Origin: Bordetella parapertussis
Lineage (GTDB): Bacteria; Pseudomonadota; Gammaproteobacteria; Burkholderiales; Burkholderiaceae_D
Assembly (NCBI GenBank): GCA_945866125.1
Contig: CAMBFZ010000006.1
Coordinates: 62,001 to 126,000, forward strand
Length of the DNA: 64,000 nt
Direction of reading: 5' to 3'
In this document: positions 53,024 to 61,150 of the stretch, one piece after another
How the letters are laid out: each line of letters begins with the position of its first letter
Numbering within the stretch: position 1 is the stretch's first letter
Translations under genes and position numbers: made by a program
Notes under the pieces: model-generated
Database searches by the model: none
Told to the model about the DNA's origin: nothing
Seen by the model: only the letters and a program-made list of their open reading frames with translations

Positions 53024-54070
53024 ATGTCTGCCACAGCAAGCTACGCAGCGCAATCTGCAACGACGCCACTCGCACCGCACACAATCACGCGCAGAGATGT
53101 GGGTCCCAAAGACGTGCAGATTGCGATTGAATTTTGCGGGGTATGTCATACCGATATTCATTTTGCTCACAATGATTGGGGGCGTTCGAATTTCCCCGTT
53201 GTTCCCGGCCATGAGATCGTAGGCACCGTCAGCGCGCTTGGTGCAGAGGTGCAGGGCTTGCGTGTTGGTCAGCGTGTTGCGGTTGGTTGTTTTGTCAATT
53301 CCTGTCACACCTGTTCGTCCTGCCGGGCAGATATGGAACAATATTGTTTGAATGGATTGACGGGGACCTACAACGCGCCGAGCAAAGATCCGGGCGGGTT
53401 TACCTATGGCGGCTATTCAAAAAGTATTGTCGTCGACCGCCATTTTGTTTTAACAATGCCAGAAACATTGGATCCGGCGGGTGCGGCACCACTACTCTGC
53501 GCAGGAATCACCACCTACTCGCCGTTGCAGCATTGGGGCATCAAGCCGGGCATGACAGTCGGGATCATCGGATTGGGTGGCCTGGGCCACATGGGTATTA
53601 AGTTCTCTCACGCGATGGGTGCCAAAACAGTGATGATCACCACCTCAGCGCATAAAGCCGCTGATGCTACGCGTCTTGGTGCCGACGCTGTGCTGATCTC
53701 AAGCGACGCTGCTGCTATGGCCGCGATGGCGGGGCAGTTTGATTTTCTGCTCAATACCATTCCGGTTCCGCATGACTTCAATAGCTATATGGGGCTCTTG
53801 AAAGTGGATGGCACGATGTGCATTGTGGGCTCGGTCGGACCTACTGCCGAACTCAATTCACAGCCCTTGATATTTGGCCGCCGGCGCGTAGCTGGTTCGC
53901 TGGTTGGGGGCATCAAGGAAACACAGGAGATGTTGAACTTTTGTGGCGAGCATCAGATCGTTGCCGATATCGAAGTCATTAATATTCAGGATATTAATGC
54001 GGCCTATACCCGCATGCAAAAAAGCGACGTTAAGTATCGATTTGTGATTGATATGACATCGCTGAACTGA
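53024..54070 (+). CDS. Zinc-dependent alcohol dehydrogenase, YahK/CAD type
   Basis: A 348-residue medium-chain dehydrogenase. Catalytic-zinc ligands lie in FCGVCHTDIHF and PGHEIVG; the structural zinc is bound by the four Cys in CHTCSSCRADMEQYC. The nucleotide motif is GLGGLGHMGIKFSHAMGA. It resembles E. coli YahK and cinnamyl-alcohol-dehydrogenase-type aldehyde reductases, usually NADP-dependent. The physiological aldehyde is unknown. Confidence 0.92.
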   Translation: MSATASYAAQSATTPLAPHTITRRDVGPKDVQIAIEFCGVCHTDIHFAHNDWGRSNFPVVPGHEIVGTVSALGAEVQGLRVGQRVAVGCFVNSCHTCSSCRADMEQYCLNGLTGTYNAPSKDPGGFTYGGYSKSIVVDRHFVLTMPETLDPAGAAPLLCAGITTYSPLQHWGIKPGMTVGIIGLGGLGHMGIKFSHAMGAKTVMITTSAHKAADATRLGADAVLISSDAAAMAAMAGQFDFLLNTIPVPHDFNSYMGLLKVDGTMCIVGSVGPTAELNSQPLIFGRRRVAGSLVGGIKETQEMLNFCGEHQIVADIEVINIQDINAAYTRMQKSDVKYRFVIDMTSLN

Positions 54071-54212
54071 GTCTCTTTTTGTGACGCCGGGTTAGATACA
54101 AGGCAGGTAATCGCGGAATGTCGGAAAATTTGATGCATGTCATGTAAATTTAATTTGGAAATAATTATATTCAATGCATGGCATTATTTTCTGACATTGC
54201 GTTGCTGCTCAG

Positions 54213-55637
54213 ATGAAAAAATTCGTACTAAAAAGCGGGACTTACTGGTTTTCCATCACACTAGCTGTGGGCTTGCTGGCGAGTGGTTTTCTGGCCATTG
54301 CTGCTGGCGTACCGGTACAAAAAATCGAGCCTAATGCGGTCTATATGCAGCCGATTGCGGGGTTGAGTCCGGAAGATCTGAAAAAATTTCAGGAAGGCGA
54401 AAAAATATTCCGTACTTCATGGCTGATATTTCCTTCGTTGAAAATTGCAAATTGGGAGTATATGCGGCCACCAGCGATGTTCGCTTGGGGGTTGGGTCCG
54501 ACCTTCATCGCCAATTCCTGCATGGCCTGCCATGTGCAGGCTGGCCATGGGAAAACCATCGAGCAGGCAGGCAACACCGTATTTCAGCAATTGTTGCGGA
54601 TATCTCTTCCCGGCGAAGGGCCGCATGGCGGACCACTGCCACATCCGCATTATGGTGATCAACTCCAGGTCTTTGACAATATCGTCGCCGATCGCAAGCA
54701 GGTTATTCAGGGTGAAGCGAACGTGCTCGTCGATTGGCTCAAGGAGCCCGTGACGCTGCCGGATGGCATAGTCGTCGAACTCCGCAAGCCAACGATCCGG
54801 GTGGAGGGCCTGGCGTTCGGTGCGCTGGGCGATGGTGTGATGACCTCGCTGCGTAATTCCCGTGCGATTTTTGGTTTGGGTTATTTGGAAGCGATCAGCG
54901 AGGAAGACATTCTGACGATTGCAGCGCATCAGAAAACACAAAATTTGAATGGCCGGCCAAATTATGTGCGCGATGATATTGAAGGTAAGACAGTACTGGG
55001 TCGTTTTGGATGGAAGGCAAATCAGCCGAGTGTGCGACAGCAGATCGCGGCAGCCTTTCATGGTGATATGGGTGTGACGACGCCGGTTTACAGCAAACAA
55101 AATTGCCCGCTTGTGCAAACAGATTGTCAGCGCATGCCGCCAGGGGACAAGCTTGAATTGCGTGAGGATGATTTTGATCGCATCAGTTTTTGGGTGGCCT
55201 CGCTTGATGCGCCCGAGTCGCGCGACCAGCGCGCGGATCAGGTCGTGCGTGGTGCTCAGTTATTTGAAAAAGCGCGCTGCGCGCAATGTCATGTACCAGA
55301 GCTGACGACCCGCATCGATGCCGCACATCCTGCCTTGTCAAAGCGTCGGGTGGCAGCGTATACCGATCTGCTGCTGCACGACATGGGCGCAGGTCTTGCT
55401 GATGGCAGGCCAGATTTCAAGGCTGGGCCGCGCGACTGGCGCACGGCGCCGCTGTGGGGTATCGGGCTGTCAAAGCAGGTCAATGGGAGCACGAATCTGC
55501 TGCATGATGGACGTGCCCGTAATGTGATGGAGGCAATTGTCTGGCACGGTGGCGAAGCAGAGCCGGCGCGCGATCTCTTCATGGGTTTTACGAAGTCCCA
55601 GCGTGAGGATCTGATCGCGTTTGTGAATGTTCTTTAG
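54213..55637 (+). CDS. Di-haem c-type cytochrome, DUF1111 (DHOR) family
   Basis: A 474-residue exported protein with a signal segment (about 10-31). Two haem c motifs are present, CMACH (in NSCMACHVQAGHG) and CAQCH (in ARCAQCHVPEL), with the distal HGGEAEPARD end block typical of DUF1111 thiol-oxidoreductase-like proteins. The family is related to MauG/cytochrome c peroxidases. Members are often beside imelysin-type iron proteins, but none is seen here. Confidence 0.87.
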   Translation: MKKFVLKSGTYWFSITLAVGLLASGFLAIAAGVPVQKIEPNAVYMQPIAGLSPEDLKKFQEGEKIFRTSWLIFPSLKIANWEYMRPPAMFAWGLGPTFIANSCMACHVQAGHGKTIEQAGNTVFQQLLRISLPGEGPHGGPLPHPHYGDQLQVFDNIVADRKQVIQGEANVLVDWLKEPVTLPDGIVVELRKPTIRVEGLAFGALGDGVMTSLRNSRAIFGLGYLEAISEEDILTIAAHQKTQNLNGRPNYVRDDIEGKTVLGRFGWKANQPSVRQQIAAAFHGDMGVTTPVYSKQNCPLVQTDCQRMPPGDKLELREDDFDRISFWVASLDAPESRDQRADQVVRGAQLFEKARCAQCHVPELTTRIDAAHPALSKRRVAAYTDLLLHDMGAGLADGRPDFKAGPRDWRTAPLWGIGLSKQVNGSTNLLHDGRARNVMEAIVWHGGEAEPARDLFMGFTKSQREDLIAFVNVL

Positions 55638-55716
55638 TTCAATTGATTCAGCTCTCCAGGTTGACCTGCGCTGAGATTTATCACGCATCCTTTGCGCCTG
55701 CGTACCGCAGCCACGA

Positions 55717-56139
55717 TCAAAATTCAGGTCTTCCAATGATAGATTTGGTGATGCGGGCCGATGCGACCAGCTTATCTTCAACATAGGCACTGACCTCAAT
55801 GAAGGCTAGCGTTTTCCCGAAGCGTGCGACGTGAGCAGAAAGATTACAACGGGTGCCGGTTGGCACAGGGCGCATCAGCGAGACATGCAGATCGTGGGTG
55901 ACGGCATGCTGTGATGCCTTGAGCAGGGGCACCAGGGCGAGGAATCCGGCTACTTCGAACAGCGTCGACAGCACGCCACCGTGCAACTGCCCACCGAAAG
56001 AGGCAAGCTCTGGCGTGCTAAAGAAATGTAATTGCGCTTTGCCGTCCACCGTGCCGTCATACACGATACCCAGATGTTGGTTTAATGGGATGTCGAGTAC
56101 GGCGCGTTGTCGCGCTAGTATTTCTGTGGGATCGGACAT
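55717..56139 (-). CDS. PaaI-type hotdog thioesterase
   Basis: A 140-residue hotdog-fold protein with the HGGVLSTLFEVAGFLALVP motif that carries the catalytic region of PaaI-like acyl-CoA thioesterases. HLGIVYDGTVDGKAQLHF precedes it. It is a single gene on the minus strand; the acyl-CoA substrate is unknown. Confidence 0.88.
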   Translation of the reverse strand: MSDPTEILARQRAVLDIPLNQHLGIVYDGTVDGKAQLHFFSTPELASFGGQLHGGVLSTLFEVAGFLALVPLLKASQHAVTHDLHVSLMRPVPTGTRCNLSAHVARFGKTLAFIEVSAYVEDKLVASARITKSIIGRPEF

Positions 56140-56247
56140 TTTTTCTCGTTTTGATTTGGTTGGGCAATATTACGGTCGCCTGGTCATCAAGCTGTTCACT
56201 TCGAAACCACATCAATTGTGATGTCGCGCAAGCTATATCGATTTGAC

Positions 56248-57774
56248 TCAAAAATCGAAATCAAGCTGCTGCTTCGTTGCTGCGTTGTCGCTGGCTGGTC
56301 TTTTAGGATGGCGCATTTTTTTTCGTGATGCATGTTTTTCAACCACTGCTTTTTTGCCGGCTTGGACGTCGGCTGTTTGTCGTCTGCCGTGCAATCGCTG
56401 TTTGGCTTCTCGAGTGGCCTGAGCGAGTTCAATCACGGGTTGCGCGATGTCGTCGCCGACCTGTACGCCTGAGTTGCGTTGTACTTGCTCTGGCATTAAC
56501 CAGGGCTCCCACAACCACGTGTCGGGAACGCGACGCATGGCGGGTAGCCACCATCTGACGAATTTCCCATGTGGGTCATGGTCTTGTGCTTGTTTGATGG
56601 GGTTGTAGACACGGGTCGTATTAATGCCCGTGGTGCCTGATTGCATTTGCAATTGACTCCAGTGGATACCCGGCTCGTAGTCTAAAAATTGCGTGGCCAG
56701 CCACTCCCCTACAGGACGCCAATGCAACCATAGAGGGTAAGCCGCTACCGAGACCAGCATGGCGCGCATGCGAAAATTCAGCCATCCCGTTTCTCGCAAC
56801 ATGATGACGCAAGCGTCCACCATGGGCCAGCCTGTGCGAGCAGCTTTTAGCGCCTCAAAATATTGTTCGTTAAAATCTTTTTCGCGCAGACCATCGTATC
56901 CGCGGTGCATGTTGTGCCATTCGATAGCAGGTTCACTTTCGAGCTTTTGAATGAAATGACAGTGCCAATATAAGCGGCTGATAAACGCCGTTAGCCCAGC
57001 CCGGTGTCGTATAGCTTGTGGCGGTAGCTGGGCGATCTGGCTACGGGTTTGTTGCACCACTTCACGTAGGCTGATGCACCCGTATGCTAGATAGGCGGAC
57101 AGGCGGGAGCACGCATCGGGAGCCAATATGGGTGATGAGATTCCACCGCGGTAACCCAAGCTGCGCGTGGTTAAAAAACTTTGTAATACCGCCAGCGCCA
57201 ATGATCTTCCCCCGCGTTGGCGTAAGGGAGGATTGTGCCGCAAATGAATGGGCGCAGGCATGAGAACGGCGGGTGTTGCACCATGCTTCCAAAAATCTAA
57301 TTTTTCGAAATTTTGCACCGGCGCGGCCATGTGCTTTTCCCATTCGGCTTGCCATAGGTTTCGATTTTTTAAAGCCCGCACAACACCAAATTGTGCATGC
57401 TCGTGCCAGGCAACATCGTGCGCCTGGCACCACGCGGCAACGCGGAGGTCTCGCGCATAAGTAAAGCCATTGCCTGTTTCTTGATGCGAATGCAATCTGC
57501 AAAATGGGGCTTCTTTCCAGATTGCTGAAAGTACATCAGGCAACTCACCTGTATGAATTTCTATGCTGCCACCGTGGGAGCGAAATTCACGATCAAGTTC
57601 TTCCAGCGATTCGCGAATGAACTCAAAGTGCTGGAGCGCTGCATCAGGTTGCAACCATAGGTCTGGCTCGACAACATAAATGCATCTTACTTGCCCACGC
57701 CTTGATGCATCGGTTAATGCGGCATGATCTTGCCAGCGCAAATCACGCTTGAACCAAACCAGTTCGTAGGACAT
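56248..57774 (-). CDS. Cryptochrome/photolyase family protein, atypical
   Basis: A 508-residue protein from the ATG at 57774, with the N-terminal alpha/beta domain (LVWFKRDLRWQDHAAL) and C-terminal FAD-binding domain (SAYLAYGCISLREVV, ARTGWPMVDACVIMLRETGWLNFRMR). The segment that usually reads NNGGWQW...TGTD is here GIHWSQLQMQSGTTGIN (about residue 370), so the Trp nearest FAD in the E. coli electron-transfer triad is absent; RVYNP matches the usual RIFNP. A long basic tail (about 435-508, Lys/Arg-rich) ends the protein. Repair versus signalling cannot be decided. It is the last gene of a three-gene operon. Confidence 0.85.
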   Translation of the reverse strand: MSYELVWFKRDLRWQDHAALTDASRRGQVRCIYVVEPDLWLQPDAALQHFEFIRESLEELDREFRSHGGSIEIHTGELPDVLSAIWKEAPFCRLHSHQETGNGFTYARDLRVAAWCQAHDVAWHEHAQFGVVRALKNRNLWQAEWEKHMAAPVQNFEKLDFWKHGATPAVLMPAPIHLRHNPPLRQRGGRSLALAVLQSFLTTRSLGYRGGISSPILAPDACSRLSAYLAYGCISLREVVQQTRSQIAQLPPQAIRHRAGLTAFISRLYWHCHFIQKLESEPAIEWHNMHRGYDGLREKDFNEQYFEALKAARTGWPMVDACVIMLRETGWLNFRMRAMLVSVAAYPLWLHWRPVGEWLATQFLDYEPGIHWSQLQMQSGTTGINTTRVYNPIKQAQDHDPHGKFVRWWLPAMRRVPDTWLWEPWLMPEQVQRNSGVQVGDDIAQPVIELAQATREAKQRLHGRRQTADVQAGKKAVVEKHASRKKMRHPKRPASDNAATKQQLDFDF

Positions 57775-57820
57775 AAGAGTGTTTGAGCTATTTATTATTG
57801 ATGTCTGCGGCCGCAAGTCG

Positions 57821-58771
57821 TCAGATGCGACGGGCAAGCACGACGGCAGCGGCCGAGCCAGCGCCTACCAGCGCGCACCATGCACGCACAGCCCACGGTG
57901 TTGGTAAGCCAGCCAAAGCGGCAGCCTCGTCACGGTGATGGCGCTCGTCGGCCTGGCAGCGTAGCAATAGCGGCAGCAAGCTATCCGGGCCACCGTGCAG
58001 CTCTAGGTGATCAATCTGCTGCTGGTAGTGTTGGTCGACGAAGGATTCGACTGCGGTAATGGTGGCATATACCGCGCGCCGCCCGGCTAAAGCGGGCAGC
58101 GCACCGGTCAACCAGCCGGCGAGTCGCCATGGTCCGAGCAAGCGACTGCGGCGCGCGGCGGGTAGCCATTCCTCCACGAGTTGCAGGTGCTGGGCTTCGG
58201 TGTCGCCGTGTCGCTGCGCGAAGGCCAGTAGTTCAGGGTCGCGGCGCCATGCTGCCACGGCCGCGATACCTCGGTAGATGAAGACAGCACCTGTCTCGCC
58301 AGCATGGTCGGATCGCAGCTCGCGCTCAAGGTGCTTTGACAGCCCAAAACTATTCGTTACCAGGGAGGCGTTTTTTGGGGTATCCCAGCGGCGGACCAGT
58401 ATCTGCAGCGTGGGTCTCACCAGCAAGAAGCCGCGATAGGCCATTTCCATCAAACTGAGCATACCGGGCAGATGAGCCAGCCGGGCTAGCCAACGCCAGC
58501 CAGGCAAGCGGCGCCACATAGCAACGAAAGCCTGCGCACCATCTAACCTTGAGCCATCGGCCCGTTGAACATGAAAGCGTGCCAGCAGCGTGGCACGTTC
58601 GGCCGCGAAGCTAGCGTCTCCATCAACGTCGGAACTGATGTCGACGAAGCATAGACCGCTGTCGTTACGACGTTGCGCCAGGCCTTTGACATGCGCTATC
58701 TCGCGCTGGCACAGCGGGCACTGGCCGTCGTACAGCACCGTGAGTGTGTCGGGTAGTTTGGGTTGATTCAT
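57821..58771 (-). CDS. DCC thiol-disulfide domain fused to COQ7-type di-iron hydroxylase
   Basis: A 316-residue two-domain protein. The N-terminal DCC (DUF393) domain (about 10-130) has LYDGQCPLC with C18 and C21. The C-terminal COQ7 domain (about 140-316) has the full di-iron ligand set: E159 in LRSDHAGETGA, E192/H195, E242 in VESFVDQHY and E276/H279. COQ7 hydroxylates demethoxyubiquinone in ubiquinone synthesis. The fusion suggests thiol redox supply or control of the hydroxylase. Its ATG overlaps the upstream stop (ATGA at 58768-58771). Confidence 0.85.
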   Translation of the reverse strand: MNQPKLPDTLTVLYDGQCPLCQREIAHVKGLAQRRNDSGLCFVDISSDVDGDASFAAERATLLARFHVQRADGSRLDGAQAFVAMWRRLPGWRWLARLAHLPGMLSLMEMAYRGFLLVRPTLQILVRRWDTPKNASLVTNSFGLSKHLERELRSDHAGETGAVFIYRGIAAVAAWRRDPELLAFAQRHGDTEAQHLQLVEEWLPAARRSRLLGPWRLAGWLTGALPALAGRRAVYATITAVESFVDQHYQQQIDHLELHGGPDSLLPLLLRCQADERHHRDEAAALAGLPTPWAVRAWCALVGAGSAAAVVLARRI

Positions 58772-60009
58772 AGAAGCTCCTCGGCCTGGTGCAATCCGCG
58801 TGTCGTACGTGTCCACCATTGGGAGAAGCTGTGACAGCGCCGCTCTACGAGCCGGAAGAGCGTCGGTGAAGCGTCTAGCTGCGCGATGGGCTTGAGCCAG
58901 CGCGTGAGGTGGGGGTCGTCGACGCTTCGTACGCGTGCCGCGCCGGCTAGAACGGTACCCAAGCTCGCTGCATCAATGAACCAACGTTGCGGAGTCACTG
59001 CCGTCATCGCTGCATCGACCCAGCGCCAGCGTGCTTCGGGCCAAGGCCACCCTTCGTGGTAATCCCGCAGATAGACGCCAATGACGACGACTGAGTCCGG
59101 CAGATCCGTCGGCGGCGCACGCAGTGCCCAAGGATGGACAAGCCATACCTCACGTCCACGCAGTTGCTCGGCGGTAGTCGCATCAGGCCCACGCAGCGCA
59201 AGCGAAGTGGGTGGTACAGCGTATAACATCGGCTCGGATTCGGCGTTGCCGTACGAGGCGCTGCTGTTTATTAACAATGATGCGTGGTCTGCCAAACTGA
59301 CGGCGCGTGCGATGCGATCCAGCGCATCGTAAGACTGATCGATCACGGTGCCCGGACTGTGCCAGTGCGCAGGCGCATAGCGCGCCACATTGTCTGCGTT
59401 GAAGAGATAGGGTTTGTGGCTACCCGTGCCCGCCACCCACTGCCAGCTAAGGTGATTGCTGGCGAGGTCGCCATCGAGCAGCTGCGCCACCATCCAGTCG
59501 GCACCTGCGCGCCAGTGCACATGGCGCAGATGCACCACGTAGCTCGCTAACCACATGCGTGCGTGGTTGTGCAGCGTGCCCGTAGCGTAGAGAGTGCGCA
59601 CTGCCTCATCAATGGCGGGTACGCCGGTGCGCGCTTGGCGGATGTCGTCGGGCAGGATCGAGACATAGGCATCGTCGGCGCGTGGGCCTGGATGCAAGGA
59701 GTGCATAATGCGGTCCCCTGCATGAGACCAGACGTGGCGGAAGTACTCACGCCAGCCAAATTCGAATACCAGCTTATGCCCGACGGGAAGTTGACCCTCC
59801 TGCCGCAGTACTTCTGTTAAGACTTCGCGCAGTGTAAGTACACCGTGGGCGAGGTAGGGTGATAGCCCCGTTACCGCGCCTTCTAGGTGGTTTCGTGTGC
59901 GCGCATAGGCGGTAGTCTGCACGCGCGAGGCACGAGCAAGCGCCGCGCTTAGCGAGGGTGGTAGAGCGTCGGGCCAGTCCACATGGATGCCGGTAAAAAG
60001 GTCGGACAT
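58768..60009 (-). CDS. Photolyase-like protein with FAD domain at the N-terminus
   Basis: A 413-residue protein whose first 230 residues match the C-terminal FAD-binding domain of photolyases: YARTRNHLEGAVTGLSPYLAHG (35-56), FEFGWREYF, GVPAIDEAVRTLYATGTLHNHARMWLAS (129-156) and DGDLASNHLSWQWVAGTG (179-196, with W189 and W191 of WQW). The usual N-terminal alpha/beta domain is missing. Instead, residues about 285-400 (REVWLVHPWAL, DSVVVIGVYLRDY, WPEARWRWVD) look like an alpha/beta unit placed after the FAD domain. I recall similar sequences in proteobacterial annotation but no characterised member. First gene of the operon. Confidence 0.8.
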   Translation of the reverse strand: MSDLFTGIHVDWPDALPPSLSAALARASRVQTTAYARTRNHLEGAVTGLSPYLAHGVLTLREVLTEVLRQEGQLPVGHKLVFEFGWREYFRHVWSHAGDRIMHSLHPGPRADDAYVSILPDDIRQARTGVPAIDEAVRTLYATGTLHNHARMWLASYVVHLRHVHWRAGADWMVAQLLDGDLASNHLSWQWVAGTGSHKPYLFNADNVARYAPAHWHSPGTVIDQSYDALDRIARAVSLADHASLLINSSASYGNAESEPMLYAVPPTSLALRGPDATTAEQLRGREVWLVHPWALRAPPTDLPDSVVVIGVYLRDYHEGWPWPEARWRWVDAAMTAVTPQRWFIDAASLGTVLAGAARVRSVDDPHLTRWLKPIAQLDASPTLFRLVERRCHSFSQWWTRTTRGLHQAEELL

Positions 60010-60495
60010 CAGTTGGCTTCCTCAACCTGCCGATTTTTCTGCGACTGACTACGTAGGAGTAGCGTCATTGCTGATACCAGTGCACAAGTGAGATGTCGCA
60101 TCGGGATTGAATCGTATAAAAATAAAAGCCACCTGATCAGGGAGTAACTTCATCCAGTTTTTGGTATTTCAATCGTTTGAGGAGATTGAATTGGACACGC
60201 TTGGTAGGCGATTGCGGTTATTTCTCGTCTGCAGGAATTTTTTAACCGGGGAAGCTCGGCGGTCTTCGAATAGCCTCTTAAGGCAATTCAAATTCAAGTT
60301 GATCACGATCGCTCTTTAAAAATAAACGTTCAATTCGGGCGCGTGTCTGACACAAGTATCGCGAAGGGATTTTGTTATTTTTTAGACGACGTAAAATTTT
60401 TTAGAATTTTATTTTAACTTAAAATTCATGCAAGCATTTTCCCACCCTCCGCCGGCCCAAACACTAAAACTACCCGAAGGTGGTTTTTTATACAT
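60010..60495. other. Intergenic region with orphan terminator and boxA-like motif
   Basis: No protein gene is seen. The stretch is A/T-rich, especially 60360-60430. GCTCTTTAAAAATA at 60311-60324 resembles the boxA element of rRNA leaders in betaproteobacteria. A + strand terminator lies at 60467-60489. The promoter of the minus-strand photolyase operon should also be here but no clear consensus was found. Confidence 0.45.
60467..60489 (+). terminator. Orphan + strand intrinsic terminator
   Basis: AAACTACC-CGAA-GGTGGTTT forms an 8-pair stem (one G-U) with a tetraloop, followed by a run of six T (60484-60489). All genes for several kilobases before it are on the minus strand, so it may end an unannotated small RNA or be left from a lost gene. 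Confidence 0.6.
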
Positions 60496-60522
60496 CTTGG
60501 TGGCCCGGGGTGGAATCGAATC
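60496..60522. repeat. tRNA-Phe 3'-end copy, putative attachment-site remnant
   Basis: These 27 bases match 61149-61175 (the CCA end, acceptor 3' strand and T-arm of tRNA-Phe plus two flanking bases) in direct orientation, with two C-to-T mismatches at 60511 and 60521. No other part of a tRNA is present. Such a partial direct copy is what integration into a tRNA 3' end leaves. The toxin-antitoxin pair lies between the two copies. Confidence 0.75.
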
Positions 60523-60547
60523 GAGCTGGGGACATCCTATCCGGCTT

Positions 60548-60832
60548 TCAAAGTTGCTTTGGCCAAGCTCTAGCGGTATGTAATACCCTGAATATCTCTA
60601 CGGTGCCATTCTTAATTCGGTAAGGAACGATGTAAGGGTAGTGGGCGATGACCAGTTTTTGCGTGCCTGTGACTCTTCCAGAGCATCCTAAGTGCGGTTG
60701 TTCCTTCAGTTGCTAGGTACTGGCGAGTACATGCATGAAAAAGGCTTTGGCGATGGCAAGACTGTCTTTGGCGATGTAATCCGCTTCATCTGCGAGATTG
60801 GCCAGCGCTTCCGCAAGCCACTTAATTTGCAT
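60548..60832 (-). pseudogene. ParE/RelE-type toxin, broken by an amber codon
   Basis: Translation from the ATG at 60832 gives MQIKWLAEALANLADEADYIA, typical of ParE toxins, but codon 40 is TAG (60713-60715). Past it the same frame continues with QLKEQPHLG, GRVTGTQKLV, YPYIVPYRI and VEIFRVLHTARAWP, the conserved C-terminal toxin core, to TGA at 60548-60550. TAG sits where many relatives have a Gln or Glu, so one C-to-T change would explain it. The start overlaps the antitoxin stop by 11 bases. The toxin is probably inactive. Confidence 0.85.
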
Positions 60833-61058
60833 ACTTCTTTATAGCTTTTGCGAGATCTTTGTCCGATGCAAAATCCCCGGCATCAGTTTCTTTCAAGGCT
60901 TGTTTGATTTCCTTGATCTGCCACGCCTCTGGTTCCAAATACCGTTCGAGGGCTTCTGAAGCCAGGAAAGATTTGGAGCGATTGGTTGCTGCAGCAAGCT
61001 TTTCGAGTTGGCTTTTGGTCTTAGCGCTAACTCGCAGGGTGAGGACTGATGATTCCAT
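60822..61058 (-). CDS. ParD-like ribbon-helix-helix antitoxin
   Basis: A 78-residue RHH protein: the strand SSVLTLRVSAKTKSQLEKLAAATNRSKSFLASEALERYL is the DNA-binding unit, and the C-terminal half (KEIKQALKETDAGDFAS) is the toxin-wrapping helix. The ATG at 61058 follows GGAGG by five bases; the open frame extends 22 residues upstream. It precedes and overlaps the broken toxin gene. An inverted repeat just upstream is the likely autoregulatory operator. Confidence 0.88.
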   Translation of the reverse strand: MESSVLTLRVSAKTKSQLEKLAAATNRSKSFLASEALERYLEPEAWQIKEIKQALKETDAGDFASDKDLAKAIKKYAN

Positions 61059-61070
61059 GTCAACCTCCAT

Positions 61071-61094
61071 AAATACAATGCATACATTGTATTT
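61071..61094. promoter_or_regulatory. Inverted-repeat operator of the toxin-antitoxin pair
   Basis: AAATACAATG (61071-61080), a 4-base spacer CATA, and CATTGTATTT (61085-61094) form a perfect 10-bp inverted repeat. It lies 12 bases before the antitoxin start and contains -10-like sequences on the minus strand. RHH antitoxins usually repress their own promoter through such repeats. Confidence 0.7.
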
Positions 61095-61150
61095 CCGCTG
61101 CTCCAAACACAAAAGCCCCAGCACATGTGCTGAGGCTTTCGCGAATTACT

